NCBI GenBank assembly: GCA_021845945.1
Contig: JAJZRD010000104.1
Coordinates: 1 to 12,122 of the forward strand
Direction of reading: 5' to 3'
DNA: 12,122 nt
From: Chloroflexota bacterium
GTDB taxonomy: Bacteria; Chloroflexota; UBA6077
In this document: positions 6,537 to 12,122 of the stretch, piece by piece
Position numbering within the stretch: the first letter of the stretch is position 1
Layout: every line of letters begins with the position of its first letter
Made by a program: the position numbers and the translations under genes
Notes under the pieces: model-generated
Told to the model about the DNA's origin: nothing
Database searches by the model: none
Seen by the model: the letters and a program-made list of their open reading frames with translations, nothing else

Positions 6537-7045
6537 TCCGCCATCTCCCACTCCGGGACGAACTTGGACCACCCGTCGTAGCTCTGAAGGTGCTGGTACA
6601 AGATGTAGTAGCTGTTGTTCTTCGGCTCGAAGGGCAGCCGAAGCAGCTTCATCTTGCTCTCCTCCAGGGTCTTGCCACCTTTGCGGTGGTTGCAGCCGCG
6701 GCAGGCGCTCACCAGGTTCTCCCAGCTGTGCTTGCCGCCCCTGTGGCGGGGCACCACGTGGTCGATGGTTAGATCCTTGGTCTTGGCGCCGCAGTACTGG
6801 CAGACGTGGTGGTCCCGATGGAAGATCTCGCGCCTCGACAGCTTGACCCGCGGGCGAGGCCGCTTGATCAGGTAGACCAGGCGGATGACCGAGGGCTTCG
6901 GGAAGGTGCGGGAAGGGGTCCGAATACCGCCGGCACCATGCTCCAGCACCTCCGCCTTTCCACCATCCACCAGGACCAGGGCGCGCTTGGTGTTGCAGAT
7001 GTTGAGCGGCTCGTAGTTTTGATTCAAAACTAAGACAGACTCCAT
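6533..7045 (-). CDS. HNH endonuclease family protein
   Basis: This 170-residue protein starts MESVLVLNQNYEPLNICNTK, an N-terminus typical of a widespread chromosomal HNH family in cyanobacteria, actinobacteria and Chloroflexi. The HNH module spans about 78-123: zinc pair CQYC (82-85), the catalytic DH (95-96) in LTIDHVVPRHRGG, WEN (108-110), and the second zinc pair CRGC (115-118) followed by NHRKGG. The fold is a metal-dependent nuclease domain, but the biological substrate of this stand-alone family is not established. The ATG at 7045 is chosen at the conserved N-terminus. The frame is open to 7165, but that upstream part covers the promoter. No restriction or toxin partner is adjacent. Confidence 0.85.
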   Translation of the reverse strand: MESVLVLNQNYEPLNICNTKRALVLVDGGKAEVLEHGAGGIRTPSRTFPKPSVIRLVYLIKRPRPRVKLSRREIFHRDHHVCQYCGAKTKDLTIDHVVPRHRGGKHSWENLVSACRGCNHRKGGKTLEESKMKLLRLPFEPKNNSYYILYQHLQSYDGWSKFVPEWEMAD

Positions 7046-7091
7046 TGCGTGTCCAACCCCCAACAGTGAGCTAACTCCACTGCCAACTACA

Positions 7092-7120
7092 ATTCTAACA
7101 CCCGCCCTGGGGCCGTTCAA
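7092..7120 (-). promoter_or_regulatory. Sigma70-type promoter for the HNH gene
   Basis: On the minus strand TTGAAC (7120-7115), a 17-base spacer and TAGAAT (7097-7092) form a near-consensus promoter 46 bases upstream of the ATG at 7045. This also argues against a longer N-terminus for the HNH protein. Confidence 0.65.
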
Positions 7121-7432
7121 CGACAATGGCCGGCGCGGCACCCTCCGAAGCTTCGATTCCCCCACGCCCAGCCGCCAACCAGTAGAGCGGAGGCTTCATC
7201 CGGCCGTTTTCCGGCACCGACTGGGGCCTCCATCCCGCGACGTCGACGTGGCCGACGCCGTCGTTAGGCCCGGGCGCGCCCTGCGCACGTTACGTGCCCA
7301 TCGGCCATGCCCCTGGAGAGGTGCGAGCGCGGTGTGGCGCAAGCACCCAATTCGCGCCACGAGAGTATAATGGCTGATGCAGGCATGCTGCTCGGCGCAC
7401 TGCCACTAACTGTGATGGGAGTGCTCAACAAT
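7121..7432. other. Divergent intergenic region, HNH to glutamate dehydrogenase
   Basis: I see no gene in these roughly 310 bases. They hold a 13-base palindrome GCACGT-T-ACGTGC (7285-7297), an inverted repeat GTGGCGC (7334-7340) / GCGCCAC (7354-7360) with 20-bp centre spacing, and the predicted -10 of the dehydrogenase gene (7366-7371). The position of the dyads suggests operator sites, but no regulator is encoded next to them. Confidence 0.4.
7366..7371 (+). promoter_or_regulatory. Predicted -10 box for glutamate dehydrogenase
   Basis: A perfect TATAAT lies 61 bases upstream of the chosen ATG at 7433. No clear -35 hexamer is seen. The corresponding region is occupied by the GTGGCGC/GCGCCAC dyad, consistent with activator- or repressor-controlled expression. 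Transcription from here would exclude the alternative upstream starts at 7307 and 7370. Confidence 0.5.
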
Positions 7433-8728
7433 ATGAAAGGCGATGAGGATTTGCCCGAGAAGGTTGCGCCCCAGGCTTCCCAGCGTCAGTACAACCCCTT
7501 CGACGATGTTGTCGAGACCATCGATAGGGCGGCGGTCTATCTGGACTACGAAGCGGGGATCATCGACCGCATCAAGCACCCGAAGCGGCAGGTGATCGTC
7601 TCCCTGCCCATCCGCATGGATTCGGGCGAGACGAGGGTGTTCATCGGCTATCGGGTGCTCCACGACACCACGCGGGGGCCGGGCAAGGGGGGCATACGTT
7701 TTCATCCCGGGGTGACCCTGGACGAAGTGAAGGCGCTCGCGGCCTGGATGAGCTTCAAGTGCTCCGTGGTGGACATCCCGTTCGGTGGCGCGAAGGGCGG
7801 CATCGTGTGCGATCCGGCCACCCTGTCGGAGGGCGAGCTGGAGCGACTCACGCGCCGCTACATCGGCGAGATCTTCGACCTGCTGGGACCCAACATCGAC
7901 ATACCGGCGCCGGACGTGGGCACAAATCCCCAGACCATGGCCTGGATCATGGACACCTTCAGCATGAAGAAAGGGTTCATCGAGCCGGGTGTGGTTACCG
8001 GCAAGCCGGTCGGGCTGGGGGGATCGGCGGGGCGGATCGAGGCAACCGGTCGGGGGTTGCTGTACGTGGCCCGGGAGGCGCTGCGCCACTACGGGCAGGC
8101 GCTGGTGGGTACCAGCTTCGCCATCCAGGGTTTCGGCAACGTGGGCTCCAGCGCGGCCAGGCTGCTCTACGAGGCGGGGGCCCGAGTGGTCGCCGTAAGC
8201 GACGTCAGCGGCGGCATCTACAACCGGAACGGCCTGGACATCCCGGCGCTGCTGCAGCACGTGAAGGCGAACCGGTTCGTGAACGGTTTCCCCGGCACTG
8301 AGGCCCTCACCAACGAGGAGTTGCTCGCCTGCTCCTGCGACGTGCTGCTCCCCGCGGCGCTGGAGGGACAGATCACCGAGAAGAACGCCGGCAGCATATC
8401 GGCCAAGCTGGTGCTGGAGGGGGCCAACGGCCCCACCACCCCCGAGGCCGACGCGATCCTGGCCAAGAGGGGGATCAAGCTGGTCCCGGACATCCTGGCC
8501 AACGCGGGCGGGGTGGTGGTCAGCTACTTCGAGTGGGTCCAGGATCGCTACGGCTACTTCTGGAGAGAGAGCGAGATCCGCGAGCGGCTGGAGGAGAAGA
8601 TGGTGGTCTCCTTCCGGGACGTGGCCGAGACCGCCGAGAGACACCAGGTGGATCTCCGCATGGCCGCCTACATCCTGGCCGTGGGCCGGGTGGCCGAGGC
8701 CAAGCGGCTCAGGGGTCTGTACGCGTAG
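7433..8728 (+). CDS. gdhA: Glutamate dehydrogenase (Glu/Leu/Phe/Val dehydrogenase family)
   Basis: This 431-residue cytosolic enzyme interconverts glutamate and 2-oxoglutarate plus ammonia. Numbered from 7433, the substrate and catalytic motifs are GPGKGGIRFHP (82-92), WMSFKCSVVDIPFGGAKGG (105-123, with Lys109 and catalytic Lys121) and PAPDVGT (158-164, Asp161). The Rossmann motif GFGNVG (233-238) is followed by Asp257 in AVSDVSG, which favours NAD over NADP, though this rule is imperfect. The C-terminal EGANGPTTPEAD and DILANAGGVVVSYFEWVQ are diagnostic. The length fits the hexameric bacterial class of about 415-430 residues. ATG 7433 is chosen because similarity starts after it, GGGAG lies 11 bases upstream, and a -10 box sits at 7366. 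Earlier in-frame starts at 7307 and 7370 would add an unusual N-terminus. Confidence 0.93.
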   Translation: MKGDEDLPEKVAPQASQRQYNPFDDVVETIDRAAVYLDYEAGIIDRIKHPKRQVIVSLPIRMDSGETRVFIGYRVLHDTTRGPGKGGIRFHPGVTLDEVKALAAWMSFKCSVVDIPFGGAKGGIVCDPATLSEGELERLTRRYIGEIFDLLGPNIDIPAPDVGTNPQTMAWIMDTFSMKKGFIEPGVVTGKPVGLGGSAGRIEATGRGLLYVAREALRHYGQALVGTSFAIQGFGNVGSSAARLLYEAGARVVAVSDVSGGIYNRNGLDIPALLQHVKANRFVNGFPGTEALTNEELLACSCDVLLPAALEGQITEKNAGSISAKLVLEGANGPTTPEADAILAKRGIKLVPDILANAGGVVVSYFEWVQDRYGYFWRESEIRERLEEKMVVSFRDVAETAERHQVDLRMAAYILAVGRVAEAKRLRGLYA

Positions 8729-8757
8729 CGGACCGCGACGTAGCTGTGCGGGCGAAG

Positions 8758-8787
8758 TTGACCCCATAGCCGGTCAAGTAGTAGTAT
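8758..8787 (+). promoter_or_regulatory. Possible promoter for the LysM gene, overlapped by palindromes
   Basis: TTGACC (8758-8763), an 18-base spacer and TAGTAT (8782-8787) precede the LysM start by about 80 bases. The -35 half also forms an inverted repeat with GGTCAA (8772-8777), and the -10 end overlaps the perfect 10-bp palindrome ATTGGCCAAT (8786-8795). The rest of the 140-base gap shows no convincing terminator for the dehydrogenase gene. Confidence 0.4.
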
Positions 8788-8868
8788 TGGCCAATCCTTC
8801 CACCCGTTCAGCCTGCTGAGTCTCGGATATCGCCGTTTCGCGTTCTCAAGCGGGGTGCTCTCACGCCC

Positions 8869-9678
8869 ATGGACGATCGAGAGAGCGGCAGCGACGCCCT
8901 CCATAGCTGTCCCTACCTGGGGCTCGCCAGCGATCCCTCGCTCCACTGTTCCTTCCTCACCTCCTCTCACCGCTGCTTCCGCTGGCCCACCCCCCAGCCG
9001 GTAGACTACCAGCAGCAGCGCAGCCACTGCCTTTCGGCCAACTTCCACGGCTGCTCCTGGTTCGTGTCTGCCCTGGAGGACCCTCCGGATCGCCGGCGCC
9101 GGAGCTACTCTCGCACCGGATACGCGGGGCTGCTGGGGGTGGTGGTGGCAGCCGCCCTGGTCGTTGCGACCCTGGTCTACTTCAGGCCCTGGTCTCTGCT
9201 TCTCCCCGTCGCCTCGGACGCCGGCAGGGCGGCTCTGGGGGCGGAGCCTCCGGCCACCGGACCCTCCCCCGCCGCGACGTCGACGATGGTTCCCGAGCCC
9301 ACCCCCGAACCCGCGGCGCTGGCCGCCTCCCTGACGCCCCCGCCATCTCCCACCGCGGAGAGGCAGAGGGCAGCAGCGGGGTCCTCGGCGACCGCCCCTC
9401 CGGCCACGGCGCCGGCACCTCGGGCGCCGGCTACGCCGGCGGCCCATCTACCGATCTCGACGCCGGCCCGACCGATGACCACGCCTGGGGCTACCCCCTC
9501 CGGAGTACCCGGCTCGGCGGCCGTGAGGGTCTACACGGTGAAGGAGGGGGATAACCTCTACTCCCTCGCCAGGACCTTCGGGGTCACGGTGCAGGAGTTG
9601 ATGAAGGCGAACAACCTGCAGGATGGGGCCTACCTGCGGGTGGGACAGACGTTGGTGGTGCCGGCGGCGGGGCACTGA
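8869..9678 (+). CDS. Single-pass membrane protein with N-terminal Cys cluster and C-terminal LysM domain
   Basis: The 269 residues divide into four parts. Residues 1-66 are a Cys-rich module with Cys14, 27, 36, 54 and 62 plus several His (CPYLGLASDPSLHC, SSHRC, SHCLSANFHGCSWF). RRRR at 75-78 precedes one hydrophobic helix at about 85-107. Residues 108-217 are a Pro/Ala/Thr-rich linker. Residues 220-265 are a LysM domain (VYTVKEGDNLYSLARTFGVT ... LRVGQTLVVP) that binds N-acetylglucosamine polymers such as peptidoglycan. By the positive-inside rule the Cys module is cytosolic and the LysM domain is outside. I recall the CPYLGL / HRC / YCL-type module from Chloroflexi proteins of unknown function; metal or Fe-S binding is an inference. 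ATG 8869 has only a weak GCGGGGTG upstream. Confidence 0.8.
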   Translation: MDDRESGSDALHSCPYLGLASDPSLHCSFLTSSHRCFRWPTPQPVDYQQQRSHCLSANFHGCSWFVSALEDPPDRRRRSYSRTGYAGLLGVVVAAALVVATLVYFRPWSLLLPVASDAGRAALGAEPPATGPSPAATSTMVPEPTPEPAALAASLTPPPSPTAERQRAAAGSSATAPPATAPAPRAPATPAAHLPISTPARPMTTPGATPSGVPGSAAVRVYTVKEGDNLYSLARTFGVTVQELMKANNLQDGAYLRVGQTLVVPAAGH

Positions 9679-9703
9679 TCGGGAGGGCGGCGCGCCAGGA
9701 CCC

Positions 9704-9799
9704 CCTCTCCCTCTGGGAGAGGGTCAGGGTGAGGGCTGTTTGGTTGGCGACGTCTCAGCCCTCACCCGCCCTTCGGGCGGCCTCTCCCAGAGGGAGAGG
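9704..9799. repeat. 96-bp nested inverted repeat, likely bidirectional terminator or REP/MITE-like element
   Basis: The outer arms CCTCTCCC-TCT-GGGAGAGG (9704-9722) and CCTCTCCC-AGA-GGGAGAGG (9781-9799) are each self-complementary and also perfect reverse complements of each other. Inner arms GGTGAGGGCTG (9728-9738) and CAGCCCTCACC (9756-9766) pair as well, and CCGCCC-TTC-GGGCGG (9766-9780) adds a further hairpin on one side only. The element fills the gap between the convergent LysM and helicase-loader genes, where a bidirectional terminator is expected. The modular form also fits a dispersed repeat family. Confidence 0.75.
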
Positions 9800-9810
9800 C
9801 GGTAAGGGAG

Positions 9811-11229
9811 CTACCGCCTCGTTCCCCGGCTGCTCGACGTTCGGCGCCTATCGTTGCGCGGCTGCGGGGTCGCCCGGTAGCTGGGGGCCGAGATGGGGCA
9901 GAGGGTGCTCACCTTCAGATCCGCCAGGCGGGAGGCCAGCCTCTCGTCCAGGCTGTCCAGCTCGTCCATGGTCAGGTTGGTGGTGATCACCGTCGGAAGA
10001 CGGTGGTTGTACCGATGGTTGATCAGCTGGAACAGCTTCTCCTGTGCCCAGGGGGTGCTGCTGTGGGCCCCCAGGTCGTCCAGGATCAGGAGGGGAGCCG
10101 CGCGGATCGCCTCGAACAGCTCGTCGTAGGGTATCTTGCTGTCCGGGCTGTAGGCGGAACGGAGGTGGTCCAACAGGTCGGGGATCACCACGAAGGACAC
10201 CTGCCACCCCTCTCCGATCAGCTGATTGGCGACGGCGGCGGCCAGGTGGGTCTTGCCGCAGCCGGTGGGGCCCAGCAGCACCAGCCAGAGGTGAGGCTCC
10301 TCCGCGAACTCTGTGGCCAGGTTGTAGGCCTGCCGCAGGCTGTCCAGCGCCTTCTCGTCCACCGCCTGGCCCCGACGGTCGAAGTTGTCGAAGGTCATCC
10401 CCCGCAGCAGCTCGGGTAGCTCGCCCCCCAGCTTCTCCTGGGCCGCCGACTGTCGCTCCTCCACCGTGCACACCTTGCAGAGACCGGGGTCGGTCATCCT
10501 GGAGCGCAGTCGTTCCTCCAGCTCCTCCAGGGGACGGTTGCAGGTGATCACCGTGGGCAGTTGGGCGTTGTAGCGGTGGTTGAAGATCTGAAACAGCTTC
10601 TCCTGGGCCCAGGGGGTAGCGCTCTGGGTCCCCAGGTCGTCCAGGATCAGGAGGGGCGCGGCCTTCACGTTCTCGAACAGCTCGTCGTAGGGCACCTCGC
10701 TGTTGGGGCTGAAGGAGGATCGGAGGTGATCCAACAGGTCCGGCACCACGACGAAGAGCACCGACTCGCCGATCAGCAGCCGCTCGTTGGCGACGGCGGC
10801 GGCCAGGTGGGTCTTGCCGCAGCCGCTGGGGCCGAGCAGCACCAGCCACCCTTCGGGGGCGCCGGCGTAACCCCGGCAGAGGCTGTAGGCCCGGCGGTAC
10901 CGCTCCCGGCTGCGGGGATCCGGGTTGCGCCCCTCCTTGGTCAGGTTGTCGAAGGTGAGCCGGACCAGGGGACCCAGATTGCTGAGCCGCTGGAGCCGCT
11001 CTCGCCGCTCTTTGGTGATGACTTGAGAGCGGCAGCGACAGGGGACCAATTTGGCGAACTCGGGGTCGCCCGGCGGACGGTCCAGCCGCAGGTAGCCCGC
11101 CCCCTTGCAGAGGGGACAGGTGGGCTCCTCCTGGGTCTCGTCGCTATCGCTGGAGGAGGTGGGCGTATTTTCCTTCGAGGTACTTTGAAGGGGACCCAGA
11201 CCCTTTAGGATATCGCTTACCCTTTCCAT
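9811..11229 (-). CDS. DnaC/DnaI-like helicase loader with two tandem AAA+ domains
   Basis: This 472-residue protein of the DnaC/DnaI/IstB ATPase type would load the replicative helicase encoded upstream. An N-terminal zinc-binding module has Cys38, Cys41, Cys64 and Cys66 (CPLC, PCRC). AAA+ domain 1 covers about 90-247: Walker A GPSGCGKT (133-140), Walker B LLILDDLG (193-200), sensor-1 VITCN, and the arginine-finger-like RLRSRM. Domain 2 covers about 277-436: Walker A GPTGCGKT (320-327), Walker B LLILDDLG (380-387), sensor-1 VITTN, RLASRL. Both lack visible inactivating changes. Usual loaders have one AAA+ domain in about 250-330 residues, so this is a fused tandem. A CKVC pair (251-254) sits in the linker. 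The ATG at 11229 has GGGAG 8 bases upstream; GTG 11235 is an alternative. The start lies inside the dnaD-like gene. The C-terminus is basic and Ser/Arg-rich. Confidence 0.88.
   Translation of the reverse strand: MERVSDILKGLGPLQSTSKENTPTSSSDSDETQEEPTCPLCKGAGYLRLDRPPGDPEFAKLVPCRCRSQVITKERRERLQRLSNLGPLVRLTFDNLTKEGRNPDPRSRERYRRAYSLCRGYAGAPEGWLVLLGPSGCGKTHLAAAVANERLLIGESVLFVVVPDLLDHLRSSFSPNSEVPYDELFENVKAAPLLILDDLGTQSATPWAQEKLFQIFNHRYNAQLPTVITCNRPLEELEERLRSRMTDPGLCKVCTVEERQSAAQEKLGGELPELLRGMTFDNFDRRGQAVDEKALDSLRQAYNLATEFAEEPHLWLVLLGPTGCGKTHLAAAVANQLIGEGWQVSFVVIPDLLDHLRSAYSPDSKIPYDELFEAIRAAPLLILDDLGAHSSTPWAQEKLFQLINHRYNHRLPTVITTNLTMDELDSLDERLASRLADLKVSTLCPISAPSYRATPQPRNDRRRTSSSRGTRR
10026..10851 (-). 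repeat. Internal 561-bp-period duplication within the helicase loader gene
   Basis: The two AAA+ coding units align without gaps at an offset of exactly 561 bases (187 codons). Identical stretches include 39 bases (10226-10264 with 10787-10825, over Walker A) and 27 bases starting ccccaggtcg (10070-10096 with 10631-10657, over Walker B). DNA-level identity through third codon positions implies recent duplication or ongoing gene conversion. Confidence 0.85.
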
Positions 11230-11866
11230 CCTCACCTCTCCCGTCGGTGGCCCAGTTCTCCAGGATGCGGCGCACGTAGCGCCAGTTGCGCCGGTTGTAG
11301 CTGACGGCCTCTCGGAAGGCGTCTTGGATCCAGTCCGGGGGGTACGCCTCCTCCGCCTGCTGCAGCTCCTCGGCGATCAGCGGCGTGAGGAGGCCGATGT
11401 TCTGCTCGTACAGGTCGTAGATGCTGGCGCGCTGCTCCGGCAGCACCGCCCAATCCACTCGGGCGGCGCCCTGGCCCAGGCTCAGCTCTCCCCTCTCCGC
11501 CCGCTTCAGCATCTCCCGGTTCAGGGCAGTGTTCAGCAGGTAGCATCGGTCCTCGGCCTCCCCCTCCTGGAGCGCCACCCCCAGCAGGGTGCCTCGGGTA
11601 CATGCCCTGTCCAGGGCCGATATGAGCCGCCGTTCGGGGGGCTCCGCACCCGCCTGCTGCAGGGCCGTCAGCAGGCAGCGGTCGTCCGACAGCTCGCTCA
11701 GCCGGACCAGGCGGGGCAACCCCCGCTTCTCGTACAGCACCCGGAACAGGTAGAGGGTAACCTTCAGTTCCGCCAGATCCTCGATCTCGCCCAGCAGGGA
11801 GCTGAAGAAGAGGTTCGGCACGGGCGTGTAGCGCATCCGGTCGGGAAAGCCGTGGAACTTCTTCAT
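11144..11866 (-). CDS. DnaD/DnaB(Bsu)-like replication initiation protein
   Basis: This 240-residue protein starts MKKFHGFPDRMRYTPVPNLF, followed by a winged-helix-like N-terminal part (about 15-120; VTLYLFRVLYEKRGLPRLVR, VRLSELSDD). A DnaD-type helical domain lies at about 147-206: IYDLYEQNIGLLTPLIAEEL, then WRYVRRILENW. The latter contains the YxxxIxxxW motif (Tyr197, Ile201, Trp205) used by DnaD for DNA binding. The tail KYLEGKYAHLLQR (228-240) resembles the terminal helix of phage and Gram-positive DnaD-like proteins. In Firmicutes such proteins remodel origin DNA and recruit the loader and helicase. It begins 6 bases after the dnaB stop, with the stop TAG merged into its AGGGGG ribosome site, and its last 28 codons overlap the loader gene in another frame. 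Confidence 0.8.
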   Translation of the reverse strand: MKKFHGFPDRMRYTPVPNLFFSSLLGEIEDLAELKVTLYLFRVLYEKRGLPRLVRLSELSDDRCLLTALQQAGAEPPERRLISALDRACTRGTLLGVALQEGEAEDRCYLLNTALNREMLKRAERGELSLGQGAARVDWAVLPEQRASIYDLYEQNIGLLTPLIAEELQQAEEAYPPDWIQDAFREAVSYNRRNWRYVRRILENWATDGRGEDGKGKRYPKGSGSPSKYLEGKYAHLLQR

Positions 11867-11872
11867 ATCCCC

Positions 11873-12122
11873 CTACTCATGGCGATACGCCTCCAGGTCC
11901 ACGAAGCGGGTGGACTTGTCCAGGAACAGCAGCGAGAACTGGCCGGTGGGACCGTTGCGGTGCTTCGCCAGGAGGATGTCGGCGATCCCCTTCTTGTCCG
12001 TGTCCTTGTTGTACATGTCCTCCCGGTAGATGAAGAGGACGATGTCGGCGTCCTGCTCTATGGATCCGGATTCGCGAAGGTCCGACAGCATCGGGATGTG
12101 GGGGGTGCGGGCCTCCACGGCG
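11873..12122 (-). CDS. dnaB: Replicative DNA helicase DnaB, C-terminal part (partial)
   Basis: The frame enters from the right edge and encodes the last 82 or so residues of a DnaB-family hexameric 5'-3' helicase. Diagnostic sequence is [20 protein letters not shown], followed by [10 protein letters not shown], then [17 protein letters not shown], the conserved RecA-fold end with the arginine-finger region, then [17 protein letters not shown]. The N-terminal domain, linker and Walker A lie outside the window. It is the first visible gene of a minus-strand operon with the dnaD-like and loader genes, so helicase, remodeller and loader are likely co-translated. Confidence 0.95.
   Translation of the reverse strand, partial: AVEARTPHIPMLSDLRESGSIEQDADIVLFIYREDMYNKDTDKKGIADILLAKHRNGPTGQFSLLFLDKSTRFVDLEAYRHE

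Noticed and set aside
6533..7045. HNH protein as part of a restriction-modification or homing system
   Set aside because: No methyltransferase, intron or intein boundaries are nearby, and the protein fits a common stand-alone chromosomal family.
7046..7165. N-terminal extension of the HNH protein to 7165
   Set aside because: It would be translated from DNA that contains a good minus-strand promoter (7092-7120), and the family N-terminus begins at 7045.
7406..8767. 453-codon open frame on the minus strand opposite glutamate dehydrogenase
   Set aside because: Composition is typical of an antisense shadow (many His, Gln, Gly, Arg), no recognised motif, and the plus strand encodes a full set of catalytic motifs.
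9704..9799. CRISPR array
   Set aside because: Only one inverted pair of arms exists; there are no multiple regularly spaced direct repeats.
9848..10849. 333-codon minus-strand frame inside the helicase loader
   Set aside because: Arg/Gly/Pro-rich translation in a shifted frame; it repeats only because the underlying AAA+ duplication repeats.
10044..11208. Plus-strand open frames opposite the helicase loader
   Set aside because: Antisense to two intact AAA+ domains; no start context or motif supports them.

Overview
The window is GC-rich bacterial DNA and reads best as a piece of a Chloroflexota (Chloroflexi) chromosome. That placement is an inference from the gene mix. There is a DnaB / DnaD-like / DnaC-DnaI-like replication cassette, a KimA-type potassium transporter beside Usp and RCK proteins, a LysM membrane protein with an N-terminal CPYLGL cysteine cluster, and sigma70-type promoters. 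I saw no tRNA, rRNA or CRISPR array.

Layout. 2-121 (+) is the tail of an unrecognised gene. 137-997 (-) is a SirB1-type transglutaminase-like protein. 1109-2615 is an insertion sequence with matching ends and a Mutator/IS256-like transposase whose frame is broken at a run of six G. It sits between the divergent 137-997 gene and 2709-4754 (+), a KimA-like K+ importer that ends at a strong hairpin terminator. A separate transcription unit with its own consensus-like promoter follows: Usp (4991-5419), an RCK_N-only protein (5469-5873) and an RCK_N+RCK_C protein (5874-6536). These genes look like one potassium-homeostasis locus. The RCK unit runs tail to tail into an HNH endonuclease (6533-7045, -), and one CTAG is the stop codon of both genes. 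A 387-bp divergent intergenic region with several palindromes separates HNH from glutamate dehydrogenase (7433-8728, +). Next comes a single-pass LysM protein (8869-9678, +) and then a 96-bp nested inverted repeat in the convergent gap.

The right end (9811-12122, -) is a replication-initiation operon read dnaB, dnaD-like, dnaC/dnaI-like. Its most unusual member is the loader. It carries two complete AAA+ ATPase domains exactly 187 codons apart, which still share long identical DNA stretches. Its start codon lies 86 bp inside the dnaD-like gene. This covalently doubled helicase loader is the best candidate in the window for something worth experimental study.

The broken-frame transposase, the degenerate Usp ATP site, the N-terminal extension of KimA and the LysM cysteine cluster are secondary points of interest.
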